From an uncultured Lachnospiraceae bacterium (GTDB lineage: Bacteria > Bacillota > Clostridia > Lachnospirales > Lachnospiraceae): DNA of 64,000 nt. The position numbers and the translations under genes were made by a program. The notes under the pieces were generated by a model that saw only the letters and a program-made list of their open reading frames with translations, did not search any database and had not been told where the DNA came from. Where the stretch lies: NCBI GenBank assembly GCA_947625775.1, contig CANQPM010000004.1:62001-126000 (forward strand). The letters are read 5' to 3'. Positions 42,519 through 51,408 of the stretch are shown here, piece by piece (position 1 is the stretch's first letter; the number at the start of each line of letters is the position of its first letter).

Positions 42519-43664
42519 ATGGACAAAGAATATGATTTTGATGAAAAGAACCATGTAGTAAGGGTTTACAGTCCGATAGGCATTAAAACATTCTGCCGGG
42601 AGCATAAGATAAAAATAGAAGAATTTAATCTTCCGGTTTTATTAGATGACTCTATAACACATTGTTCCGGGATGTTTCAAGGCTGCACAAGCTTTAATCA
42701 GCCAGTCGTGATACCGGAACGTGTTGCAGGATGCATGGATATGTTTTGTGACTGCAAGGCTTTTAACCAGCCAGTAAAAATGCCCGCTTACGTGGTGCAA
42801 TGCGCACGAATGTTTGCGGGATGCAGCTCTTTCAATCAGCCCATTGAACTGCCTAAGTACGCGGCATACTGTTATGAAATGTTTGCGCAGTGTGAAAGCT
42901 TCAATCAAAAGATAGAGCTGCCCTTGCGCGCGGAAAATACTTCGGCAATGTTCTCGGGCTGCACGAGCTTTGATCAGGAAATAGTATTAGGGGAAAATAT
43001 CATCAACTGTTGGAGCATGTTTGCAAACTGCACCTCCCTGAATCAGAAGATCGAACTGCACAATACCCACTGCCTGTACAATAATATGTTTTTAAATTGT
43101 ACCTCATTATGTCCCGAAAACGTGACAATCTATAGCGGGCGGATTACTCAGAAAACTTTGGAAAAAAGACTGCGGCAGATGTGGGGAAGAGATGAGGCGG
43201 AGGACATCGCGGATATTGCGGAAAAGGTGAATATTGTCAAAGTGAAAACAGTCAAAAAAATAAGAATTACGAACATTTCTTATACGCTGGAAGGAAATCC
43301 CTCTGTAGAGATAGAGGAGGAAGAACTTGCAAAGCTTACCTCCGCAGAGATTTTCCAAAAGCTGGAGGAGCTTTATTCCACCCAAAGGCTGACAGCGCTG
43401 GAAATCAGTACGCGGTCGGCATCTTCGATGAAGACGCTGGCTGTCTACTTTGACAAAGAGCTGTCGGCGATTTCGGTCATCGACGACTGGGACGAGAGCG
43501 TTTCCTATTATAATTCCGGGGAGGGCAAGGAGTCTGTGGAGATACGGGGCAATTTCTATCCGCGCCATATGGTGTCTGCTGATCGGGACATTTTATTTTT
43601 AATCATTGATGATTTCTTAAAGACAGGAAAACCATCTAAACAGGTTAAGTGGATTAGGGAATGA
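42519..43664 (+). CDS. DUF285/BspA-like repeat protein with immunity-like tail
   Basis: A 381-residue soluble protein without a signal peptide. Six or so repeats of the DUF285/BspA type, each built around MFxxCxSFNQPIELP, occupy residues about 50-200. The C-terminal domain (about 245-381) is alpha-beta with SYYNSGEGKESVEIRGNFYP and ends in IIDDFLKTGKPSKQVKWIRE. Repeats of this type are usually secreted surface modules, so a cytosolic version sitting in an immunity array is unusual. Its 3' end is repeated 950 bases downstream (44543-44683). Function unknown; immunity is inference from position. Confidence 0.65.
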   Translation: MDKEYDFDEKNHVVRVYSPIGIKTFCREHKIKIEEFNLPVLLDDSITHCSGMFQGCTSFNQPVVIPERVAGCMDMFCDCKAFNQPVKMPAYVVQCARMFAGCSSFNQPIELPKYAAYCYEMFAQCESFNQKIELPLRAENTSAMFSGCTSFDQEIVLGENIINCWSMFANCTSLNQKIELHNTHCLYNNMFLNCTSLCPENVTIYSGRITQKTLEKRLRQMWGRDEAEDIADIAEKVNIVKVKTVKKIRITNISYTLEGNPSVEIEEEELAKLTSAEIFQKLEELYSTQRLTALEISTRSASSMKTLAVYFDKELSAISVIDDWDESVSYYNSGEGKESVEIRGNFYPRHMVSADRDILFLIIDDFLKTGKPSKQVKWIRE

Positions 43665-43731
43665 CAGTGCGCATTATGGACATTTGATTACTGAAGAAAT
43701 AGCCAGAATTAGTGGTTGTAAGGTAACGAAG
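43593..43731 (+). repeat. 138-base direct repeat, copy 1
   Basis: Matches 44543-44683 at a constant offset of 950 bases without gaps. It covers the last 20 codons of the DUF285-like gene (IIDDFLKTGKPSK...) and 67 bases beyond the stop. The two copies differ at scattered positions, so the duplication is not recent. Confidence 0.8.
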
Positions 43732-43831
43732 TGGGAAGAAAGAAAAAAACACAGAAAGGGAGAAACGTATATACGCCGCTGGAGGAAGTGGTGCTGCCAA
43801 CTCCATTTGGAAATGCAGGGAGGAGCTTATT

Positions 43832-44539
43832 ATGAAGAAAATGCTGACATACATTGCTGTTGTGGTCGCGGCTGCGGCAGCGGTCTTTGCAGCGTTTGGA
43901 TATAATCCCGACAGCCTTTTGCGCAGGGGACAAAAGACCATGGGATTAAAGGATATAAAAGAGGGAATTGCTGTGACAGGGCATCCCGCAGGAGAAGACA
44001 TTCCCCGCATATTATCTGCAGAGGAATTTGATAAGCTTTCTTTTGGCACAGACTATGTGACGCTGCAGCCAGTGTCGATTGTGCCTACAGGAGTATGGCA
44101 TTTAAAACCGTGGGTGTCAACTTATTTTCAGGAGCGCTATAAGGGAAGGACAGTAGGAGCGCCCAAAAGAAAACCTGAGCTTATCACGTCAAAATTGAAT
44201 ATACATATGGACTATAACCAGTATTATCTTTTGGAGCTGACGGACGGATCATATATTTTAGCGGAAATTCCAGAGCCTGATGCAGATGCCATAAAAAGAG
44301 GCAAGATTGTGACCTTGCCCATAGGGGAAAAACGGACTTTTCGTATGTCTGAGGAGCTGAGTAAAGTATGCGAGGAAAACGGCGCATATACGAAGGGCAT
44401 ATTTTTTGCGTTTGATGAGGAATGGTATGAAAGCATTGATATATTTATGGTATTGTTACGGCTTGGCGTAGGAATTACAGTGTTTTTTGCCGTGGGCGTC
44501 TGCCTGCTGATGCTTATAGATAAGGTGGCTTATTTTTAA
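43832..44539 (+). CDS. Membrane protein with two terminal helices, unknown
   Basis: A 235-residue protein with a hydrophobic N-terminal helix (about residues 5-22), a 180-residue extracytoplasmic or cytosolic alpha-beta domain (with the pattern YYLLELTDGSYILAEIPEPD near 130), and a C-terminal helix (about 208-228). No known family recognised. GGGAGGAGC precedes the ATG. It lies between the two copies of the direct repeat and may have been inserted, or the duplication created, as one cassette. Confidence 0.6.
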   Translation: MKKMLTYIAVVVAAAAAVFAAFGYNPDSLLRRGQKTMGLKDIKEGIAVTGHPAGEDIPRILSAEEFDKLSFGTDYVTLQPVSIVPTGVWHLKPWVSTYFQERYKGRTVGAPKRKPELITSKLNIHMDYNQYYLLELTDGSYILAEIPEPDADAIKRGKIVTLPIGEKRTFRMSEELSKVCEENGAYTKGIFFAFDEEWYESIDIFMVLLRLGVGITVFFAVGVCLLMLIDKVAYF

Positions 44540-44542
44540 TTA

Positions 44543-44683
44543 TTATTTTTAATTATTGATGATTTTTTAAAGGCGGGAAAACCATCTAAACGGGTTAAGT
44601 GGATTAGTGAATGACAGTACGCATTATGGACATTTGATTATTGAAAAAATATCCAGCAATTAATGGATACAAGATAACACGGG
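44543..44683 (+). repeat. 138-base direct repeat, copy 2 (truncated 3' end of a DUF285-like gene)
   Basis: Same sequence as 43593-43731. In the matching frame it reads IIDDFLKAGKPSKRVKWISE then a stop, so it is the end of another DUF285-like gene whose front part is lost. Confidence 0.75.
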
Positions 44684-44708
44684 ATTAATGATAATGGAGG
44701 GAAAATTT

Positions 44709-45284
44709 ATGAAAGCGAATGAATTTGCAGAGAAGTGGACAGGAGAACAGTTGATTTGTTATGACGAGGCAGCCTTAAAGGATTATGGATTGCGGGATAG
44801 CGACATTGCAATCCTGTCAAAGTATGGTCTCCCAGAAAGCGCGGCGCCATATCTTAACTTTGAAGAATTGGATGCGCAGGAGATCGGGTATGTTGAGAAA
44901 GGGTATTGCTATTTGGGATATACTGGAGATGGCGATTGGATTGGCATAAATGCCAGTAGCGGCAAAATACTTGTTATATCACACGGGCTTGACGAGTATG
45001 CCGATGATGATTTTCCAGACGACGATATTCAGGAAGAAGCGGAAGAAAGCGAAGAATGTGAAGACTATGATTATGTGGGCTTTACGTTGGTGAATACTTC
45101 CCTAGAGGCATTGTATGAATGCATGCTCCATTATTATACGTTTATTCAAAAGAAATTAACAGAAGGCACTAAGGAATATGACACAAGTGTCGGAAAATTG
45201 AAAGAAAAGCTTATGGTGGCAGATCCAGAAGCCATGCAGCGGGAGGACTGCTTTTGGAATGAGGAGATAAAAAAGCTGTTTTAA
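44709..45284 (+). CDS. SUKH-like immunity-type protein
   Basis: A 191-residue acidic cytosolic protein. The middle (residues about 30-90) reads LPESAAPYLNFEELDAQEIG and ends GDWIGINASSGKILVISHG, the layout of SMI1/SUKH-4-type proteins with a conserved glycine-acidic pattern. A very acidic stretch (about 97-122, DDDFPDDDIQEEAEESEE) follows. GGAGGGAAAATTT precedes the ATG at 44709; an upstream ATG at 44694 overlaps the ribosome site. The partner toxin is not identified. In an orphan array these genes may protect against toxins of neighbouring strains. Confidence 0.6.
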   Translation: MKANEFAEKWTGEQLICYDEAALKDYGLRDSDIAILSKYGLPESAAPYLNFEELDAQEIGYVEKGYCYLGYTGDGDWIGINASSGKILVISHGLDEYADDDFPDDDIQEEAEESEECEDYDYVGFTLVNTSLEALYECMLHYYTFIQKKLTEGTKEYDTSVGKLKEKLMVADPEAMQREDCFWNEEIKKLF

Positions 45285-45363
45285 AAATGGTAAAATGAAG
45301 GAAAGAACTTTTCCTTGCAGACGGGCGGTATGAAAATAAATAACAAGGAGGCAGGAAAAACAT

Positions 45364-46695
45364 ATGATATTGACAGCACAAGAAAAAGAAGTTTTTGCGG
45401 ATATGGTAAAATGCAATCCTGGTGTGACGGAAGAACAGCTTTTGAAGGGCTATACTCATTACCGTTTTCTAAGCTTTAGATATTTTGCGCAATCGAATCC
45501 AAATGCTGGCTATATACCGCCGCTTGTGGATATTTCGCCGCTGTCACGTTTAAAAGATTTGGAGGAAATTTCACTGGATAATTGCGCGATTTCCGATTTG
45601 TCGCCACTGTGCGCACTTCATAAGCTGAATGAAATATCTGTGTACGGAAATACGGTTGAGATAGAACCCTGTGACTTTAGACAGCTTAACAATTTGATGT
45701 TCCTTCACTTATGTGACGGCAGGATTGGCATTCCAAAATTGGACGGGCTGCCGAAGCTGAAGCACTTGTCCTTATCAGATATTGGAATGGAAGAACTGCC
45801 GCCGCTTCAAAATCTGCCAGCGCTAAGTATTTTAAGTATTGATAAAAATCCTAATCTGAGCGACCTGTCGCCCCTGTCCTCCTGCCAGAATTTAAAAAAA
45901 CTGATAGCGTACAACACCGCAATAACTGAGTTATTACCGCTGAAAAATCTGCCCAAGCTCCGCGAGATTACTTTGAGCGGCACAAAAGTAACCGACGTTT
46001 CCGCACTCGCCCAACTCCCTACCCTTGAAATGATCTGGTTATATGATACGCCTGTCGAGGACGTTAGCTGTCTTGCGACGCTTCCAAAGCTGGACAGCCT
46101 CAATTTGCTAAAAACAAATGTCACAGATTTGTCCGCATTTTGCGGTCGCGAAAAAATAATCATTATTGAGCGCAAAAAGCTTGGAATTGGAAAAAATCAA
46201 AAGACATCAGCAGAAATCAAACAGAAAGCCGCTCAGCTAAAAGAAAAAGCTGAAAAAATAGGCATCAGCTTAAATCCCTGCTTAAAGCGCACACAGGTGA
46301 AAGCCTTTGAGGAACATTACGGTGTGAAGCTGCCTAAGGAATATAAAGCATATCTTACGCAGATTGGCGATGGTTTTGATGGGGAAAACGCGATTAGCCC
46401 ATTAGAGCAGGCGGTATTTGCCCCAGAGCGTATTACAAAACGCTTTAATTTTCGCGAAGCGTGGATATGGGAGGACGACGAAAAAGTCAATGAAGCGCGC
46501 AAGGAATCCGCACTCCAAAACGGACAGCTCCAGCTTGCGGATATGGGAGACGGGCGCTCCTATCGGCTGATTGTCTGCGGCAGCGCCAAAGGCGAAGTCT
46601 GGGAAATGACCGATATAGGAATATCGCCCCACAAAAGCGGAGGGGATTTTCTTGACTGGCTTGAGGAGTTTCTTGGTGAGGAATTCACATTCTAA
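45364..46695 (+). CDS. Leucine-rich repeat and SMI1/KNR4 fusion protein
   Basis: A 443-residue cytosolic protein. Residues about 55-280 carry leucine-rich repeats of the internalin/LRR-4 type (for example LPALSILSIDKNPNLSDLSP and LPKLREITLSGTKVTDVSAL). After a helical linker (about 283-305) comes an SMI1/KNR4 domain (about 310-440) with FEEHYGVKLPKEYKAYLTQIG and an end FLDWLEEFLGE. Toxin-immunity proteins of this type often bind specific toxins. The LRR part lacks a signal peptide. AAGGAGG lies 12 bases before the ATG. Confidence 0.78.
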   Translation: MILTAQEKEVFADMVKCNPGVTEEQLLKGYTHYRFLSFRYFAQSNPNAGYIPPLVDISPLSRLKDLEEISLDNCAISDLSPLCALHKLNEISVYGNTVEIEPCDFRQLNNLMFLHLCDGRIGIPKLDGLPKLKHLSLSDIGMEELPPLQNLPALSILSIDKNPNLSDLSPLSSCQNLKKLIAYNTAITELLPLKNLPKLREITLSGTKVTDVSALAQLPTLEMIWLYDTPVEDVSCLATLPKLDSLNLLKTNVTDLSAFCGREKIIIIERKKLGIGKNQKTSAEIKQKAAQLKEKAEKIGISLNPCLKRTQVKAFEEHYGVKLPKEYKAYLTQIGDGFDGENAISPLEQAVFAPERITKRFNFREAWIWEDDEKVNEARKESALQNGQLQLADMGDGRSYRLIVCGSAKGEVWEMTDIGISPHKSGGDFLDWLEEFLGEEFTF

Positions 46696-46809
46696 ATCCC
46701 GTAAACGGGTTCATGCTTAATTCCTTATTTTGGGAATCCGAGGCAAAAATTCCAATGAATGAAAAATAGCAGGGCATACATAGTGTTATGCGGAAAGAGA
46801 GGACAACAT

Positions 46810-46838
46810 TTGACACTAAAACGAAAGCAAACTATTGT
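46810..46838 (+). promoter_or_regulatory. Promoter of the Rpn-family gene
   Basis: TTGACA (46810-46815), 17 bases, TATTGT (46833-46838), 43 bases upstream of the start. Confidence 0.6.
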
Positions 46839-46880
46839 AAAACACAGGGAAACATCATATAATAAAGGCAGGTGGACGGC

Positions 46881-47729
46881 ATGCGCCTGAAGCCAATAGA
46901 GGAAGCAACCCTTGCCGACCGCTTTATCTTTTTCAAGGTGATGCAGGACGCAGATTTATGCAGACATCTTTTAGAAATAATCCTCAATGTAGAAATCGAA
47001 CGCATTGAGTACTTGGAAGGCGAGAAAAACATCGAGGCAAAATATGACTCCAAAGGCATACGCCTTGATGTTTACGTAATGGACGGCAGGAACACAGTCT
47101 ACAACATAGAGATGCAGGCGCCATATGCGTTACATTTGCCGCCAAGAAGCCGTTATTATCAGGGCATGATGGACGTTGACATGCTTGAAAAAGGCGCAGG
47201 ATATGAGACGCTCAGCAAAAGTTTCGTCATATTCATATGTATGTCAGACGTATTCGGAAAAGGCAGGCATATTTATACCTTTGAAAACAGGTGCATAGAA
47301 GACACGTCGCTTGCGCTGGGTGACGGCACAAGGAAGATATTCCTCAATCCGTACTCAAATATGGATGACGTTACGCCAGAACTGGCAGGATTTTTGAAGT
47401 ATCTTGCGGACGGAGTAGCAATAGACGAATTTACGGAAAGGCTGGTGGAAGCAGTGGAAACAGCAAAGAAAAATCCTAGGATAATGGTTGAGTATATGTC
47501 ATACTATGCTGAGCAGGCAGACCGTGAAGCTGAACGCGAAGCGGCACGCAGGGATGGACTTGCCGAAGGCATCGAAAAGGGTATCGAAAAAGGCATCATA
47601 AACACTATCAAAAGCATAAACGGCACCATAGAAACCGCTATACAGCAGCTTATCACACAATGCGGTATGGACGCAGACAAGGCTGCCCGCATTGCCGAAA
47701 TGTACTGGAATGAAAAGCAAGGACAATAA
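46881..47729 (+). CDS. Rpn-family PD-(D/E)XK nuclease/transposase
   Basis: A 282-residue protein of the Rpn (recombination-promoting nuclease, PD-(D/E)XK transposase-like) family. The front end MRLKPIEEATLADRFIFFKV is family-typical, and the nuclease core has GIRLDVYV and NTVYNIEMQ, i.e. the Asp and the ExQ residues of the active site (about residues 62-82). The C-terminal part is helical with an EGIEKGIEKGI repeat, often length-variable in this family. The ATG at 46881 follows AGGTGG; a GTG at 46872 is less likely. It has its own promoter and terminator, so it is independent of the immunity array. Confidence 0.85.
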   Translation: MRLKPIEEATLADRFIFFKVMQDADLCRHLLEIILNVEIERIEYLEGEKNIEAKYDSKGIRLDVYVMDGRNTVYNIEMQAPYALHLPPRSRYYQGMMDVDMLEKGAGYETLSKSFVIFICMSDVFGKGRHIYTFENRCIEDTSLALGDGTRKIFLNPYSNMDDVTPELAGFLKYLADGVAIDEFTERLVEAVETAKKNPRIMVEYMSYYAEQADREAEREAARRDGLAEGIEKGIEKGIINTIKSINGTIETAIQQLITQCGMDADKAARIAEMYWNEKQGQ

Positions 47730-47786
47730 CTAGCCATATATTATACAGACACACATCTATGGCATAAACAACTGAATACGGTATCA

Positions 47787-47841
47787 TAAAAACCCCTGAT
47801 ATAAAGTGTGAAATCACCAGTTTTACGTCAGGGGCTTTTTA
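47787..47841 (+). terminator. Terminator of the Rpn-family gene
   Basis: AAAACCCCTGATATAAA pairs with TTTTACGTCAGGGGCTTTT around a 15-base loop, then a T-run. Confidence 0.75.
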
Positions 47842-47885
47842 TTGAAATTTCCTTTTTGCAGTCATAAAAATATTGAATTTATATA

Positions 47886-47917
47886 TTGACAAAACGGTAC
47901 GGGGGGTGGGGTATAAT
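47886..47917 (+). promoter_or_regulatory. G-tract promoter of LysM-MORN gene
   Basis: TTGACA (47886-47891) and TATAAT (47912-47917) flank a 20-base spacer with GGTACGGGGGGTGGGG. It is the same architecture as 39211-39242. A perfect six-base dyad AGCGAT/ATCGCT follows at 47927-47941. Confidence 0.6.
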
Positions 47918-48015
47918 CGGATATGATAGCGATTATATCGCTGTACATCAGATGATTGTGGGAACGCTCCGCAGTTGTCCATGACTAAATAGCAGAAAGG
48001 AAAAGGTAAAAAACA

Positions 48016-49047
48016 ATGAAGAAAAAGGCTTTAAAGAAGCTTGCGGCATTTACCGCGGCAGCAACAATGCTGATGTCAGGCATGACTGTATTTGCAGATG
48101 AAACGTACACCACGCAGGCAGGCGACAGCCTGAGCAAAATTGCAAAGCAGTTTTACGGGGACGCAGACAAGTGGGAGGACATCTACAACAGCAACAAAGA
48201 TTAGATAAAAAATCCCAACATAATCTGGGCAAACCAGACCTTGATTATCCCTAATGCAGACACGACGCAGGCAACAGACACAACACAGACGACAGATACG
48301 ACGCAGGCAACAGATACGACACAGACAACAGTAGACGTTATATCTCCTGTAAACGCGGCAGATGCATCTGATTTTATCAAGAAGGTGTATGCCCTGATGT
48401 CAGCGCAGGATTATACTTCAATGCTTGAAGTAGACGGCTCAGATGAAGCAGAGGCATATGTGAGCGCGATGGTAAGCGACCGCGCCGTATATACGCCTGA
48501 CGGAAGCGGAAACGGCGTAGGCGCTGGCGTGTATAAGACTCCAAGTGGCGGCTATTACTTCTACTACGGCGGCTACGCAGGCGGCGGCAGAACAGGTGAC
48601 GGCATAATCTTTATGGATTGTGGTAGTTACTATTATCTGTTCACTGGCGCTTGGAGCAATGACGCACCGAATGGAAATGGCACAGTAAAGAAGATTCTTT
48701 TAGATGGAAGTCAGAACGATACAGAAAGCGGAAACCTTGTGAACGGCTTATGGAATGGTAGAGTAAGCAACATATCATATGACGCAGAGTTTGATTATAA
48801 TTTTGATTGTTCATATACGGCAAATAATGGTCAAGTTGTTGAGGATTTAACAGAAGAATTTCTTAATAACGTTGTTTATGATTATGGTTTCAATGATTCC
48901 AATTTGTCAAAGCATGAAAACGGTGAATTAAAGGTAGCTGCGTATGACGTACTTTTTAATGATGATGGTGACAGCGTGTATTGTTACTGGTTTAGTTATG
49001 ATCCAAATGGAACGGAGGGCATTGTTGGCTTTGCAACGAATTATTAG
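48016..49047 (+). pseudogene. Secreted LysM-MORN protein 2, interrupted by an in-frame amber codon
   Basis: The frame begins with a signal peptide (cut near VFA-DE, residues 25-27) and a LysM domain (TTQAGDSLSKIAKQFYGDAD). TAG at 48202-48204 splits it, and the same frame then goes on at once as IKNPNIIWANQTLIIP, the second half of the LysM domain. Next come TDTTQAT/TTQTT linker repeats and a MORN domain (YYGGYAGGGRTGDGIIF; WSNDAPNGNGTVKK; NLVNGLWNGRV) ending GIVGFATNY. It is a paralogue of the MORN gene at 39349 (shared LVNGLWNG, NDAPNG and a G-I-GFA end). AGAAAGGAAAAGG precedes the ATG. A single base change, such as AAG to TAG, explains the break. Confidence 0.75.
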
Positions 49048-49465
49048 ACCAAAACAAAATTTCCAAAACTGAACACTTCCATGCACAAAAGGAAGGGGAG
49101 TAGGCAATAGATGACGTTTTTCCGAAGCCGTCAGAACTGATACGCGGCTGGGAAAAGCCGCAGCCTGAATTTAGGGGCTGCCGCAATAAGGATTAGGCAT
49201 ACAGGATATAACATTATGTTTAGATTAACTGATTTTATATCCTGCGCTTATATTCCTTAATGCTGCAGCCCCTTTTTGCGGCAAAATAATAAGCGGTTTC
49301 GGAAATCCCAAATCAAAAATCAAATCCAGCGCAAATAAACATATTTCAACAGCATTTCTCTTGAAATTTCCCACAAATATAATTATAATACCACTATATT
49401 AATGAAAGCCCCGCCTTTTCCAGTCTAAAAAGGCACAGACAATATGTAAAAAAGGAGCATACAAA
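49048..49465. other. Terminator region between LysM-MORN gene and ksgA-like pseudogene
   Basis: No gene seen. A large imperfect inverted repeat with a T-run lies at 49174-49277; the rest is AT-rich with no clear promoter. Confidence 0.5.
49174..49277 (+). terminator. Long-stem terminator after the LysM-MORN gene
   Basis: GGGGCTGCCGCAATAAGGA and following bases to AGGATATA (49174-49210) are inverted at 49236-49272 (TATATCCTGCGC to GCAGCCCC), followed by TTTTT. Confidence 0.65.
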
Positions 49466-50087
49466 ATGCCGACTCTCGGAAATCCCACAGGTACGATTTA
49501 TATATTAAAAAAATACAACTTCCAGTTCCTCGAATATCCTTGAAAATATCATAAATGCGGCGCAGATAACAAAAGACGATTTCGTGCTGGAAATAGGTTC
49601 AGGGATAGGCACTATGACGCAGTACCTCTGTGAAAATGCATGTGAGGTCATCGCCGTGGAAATAGACAAAAAGCTGATGCCGATTTTGGAGGACACGCTT
49701 TCCGCATATGATAATGTGGCTGTCATAAATGCGGACATTTTAAAGCTGGACATAAACAGGATAGTAGACGAAAAAAACGGCGACAGACCGATAAAGGTAG
49801 TCGCAAACTTACCTTATTATATTACCACGCCGATTATCATGGGGCTTTTTGAAAAGCGCGTGCCGTTTGAAAGCATCACGATAATGGTGCAGAAGGAGGT
49901 CGCGGAGCGTATGCGGTCAAAGCCATGGACAAAAGATTACGGGGCGCTTTCGCTGGCAGTCCAGTATTACTCCGCGCCGCAGGTTATGTTTACAGTGCCT
50001 GCAGTTTGCTTTATGCCGCGCCCGAATGTTGACAGTGCTGTTATGTTCGCGCCAGTGCTGTCCGTGCAAGCCCGAAACCGCAAGTGA
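49466..50087 (+). pseudogene. ksgA-like rRNA adenine dimethyltransferase pseudogene
   Basis: The start MPTLGNPTGTIYILKKYNFQF is that of KsgA/RsmA (16S rRNA A1518/A1519 dimethylase). The frame breaks at TGA shortly after (49541). In the next frame ILENIINAAQITKDDFVLEI continues, with the SAM motif LEIGSGIGTMTQYL and the catalytic NLPYYITTP (near 49810). The block that normally joins these parts (KKFGQNFLID) is missing, and the protein stops at QARNRK, lacking the C-terminal domain of about 80 residues. An intact copy should exist elsewhere because the gene is normally conserved. AAAAGGAGC precedes the ATG. Confidence 0.85.
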
Positions 50088-50119
50088 CTTTGAAAAAACA
50101 GCACAGAAATGAGATAAAA

Positions 50120-50681
50120 ATGAAAGGTTTATTTATGTATGACATTAAAACGCTGAAAAGCATGAGGTGTTTTTTGGCTATTAAGCCTGTTTGATAATGA
50201 CAAAACAATGTCATATATGTTTACGCTTCAAGTCAGCAGGAGCATTTATGCAAAGGAAAAATATATATTTTCAATAATATTTATGTTTATATGCTCATCT
50301 GTACTGTGCGCGATAGGAGTTATAGTCTGCCTTGTGACGCAAGGCGCAATGCCAAATCTGGATCAGGTTTTGTCAATTGAGGAAGTTGCCCTTTTAGGCG
50401 GATATACGGTTATAATTTACGTGATACCTATTATCTGCAAATGGGGAAATGAAAACGGTCGCGTAATAGCAAGCCTGCTGGCAATGGCTGGCTTTTTCGC
50501 AATAGTATCGGTTATAAACAGCTTAGGTGAGGAAGGCATAAAATGGTCACTTGATTTTATCACAGGCATCACCAACATGCCCACAGGCGCGCTAGCATTA
50601 ATTGGAGCGCTTATAATCGCGCTGCTTGGTCTGTTTTCCTATGGCATTTCATCAAGAATAATAAAAAATAAGGAATTTTAA
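50120..50681 (+). pseudogene. Truncated ABC-2-type permease
   Basis: A start MKGLFMYDIKTLKSMR is cut short by a stop (50190s). Shortly after, a 157-residue frame (50208-50681) gives the back half of an ABC-2 permease: helices about residues 20-43, 63-80, 87-105 and 127-148, with a cytosolic AKEKY loop. The middle of the gene is missing. It follows the ksgA-like pseudogene, so this region is degenerating. Confidence 0.65.
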
Positions 50682-51408
50682 CGTAAAGGGATGCTTGTTC
50701 GAAAATCAAAAATGTTATGACGATGTAATGAGGTAAATACATCTGCAATAAAAGCAGGTGATTTATATAAAAGTGTACCTTGACAGCTGAATAAAGTGTA
50801 TATATCTTTGGAATAGTTGTGGCAAATATTGTGTAATAAAAGTGCTGTATAATCCGAAGGCTCTGTTTAAGCTTTATATTTATGGAAGTGAGAACAGTAT
50901 AAGATCTTAGAGAAAACCTGCAAAGAGCTGTCAGGTAAACACAGAAGTCAAATGGCTGAACGGTCATATCGATGAATGCCTGCGGATACTGGATGACGCG
51001 GACAGGCAGGAATACCTTGAAGAATACCTGATGGACGCGCCTATATTAGAAACCATAGCTACAAGAATAGCGGTTTTCATATGTATCTCCCATAATTAAA
51101 AAAGCGCTGGGGTTCGGTCATTCATATATGCTGAGAAACGTATAACCTAGAACATTATTAACGTGTAACCTCTGCCACACTTTTATGTTATATGCAAAAG
51201 ATTTCTTTGTCAATCTCTTGCATGGGTGGAAATTCTCTGAAATTTTGCTTTATCGCGGCATTTACCACGATGGCAATTTCATTGAAAACGGCTTTCATAT
51301 ATGATAGAATAACCATAAAAATGAAAAAGTGGGAAAATTCAGCAATGAGTGCATTGGATATACAAAAAATGCGAGGCTGAAATTTTTGCGGCACGGAGGA
51401 GAAAGCAT
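50682..51408. other. Degenerate 700-base gap with a transposase scrap
   Basis: No intact gene. An IS1182-type transposase fragment is at 50845-50962. The following 50944-51100 reads open for about 50 codons (IDECLRILDDADRQEYLEEY) as the tail of an unknown protein joined to it. Nothing else was recognised. Confidence 0.5.
50845..50962 (+). mobile_element. IS1182-type transposase fragment
   Basis: The reading LYNPKALFKLYIYGSENSIR then SSRKPAKSCQVNTEVKWLN matches the N-terminal block of IS1182/IS5-like transposases (YxPxxLLKLYLYGYxNxIRSSRxLE...NxExxWL). No start codon, ends or catalytic DDE part remain. Confidence 0.65.

Noticed and set aside
48202-48204. TAG as a reassigned sense codon in this organism
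   Set aside because: Other genes here, such as mnhE, end properly at TAG, so general reassignment is unlikely; a local mutation is simpler.
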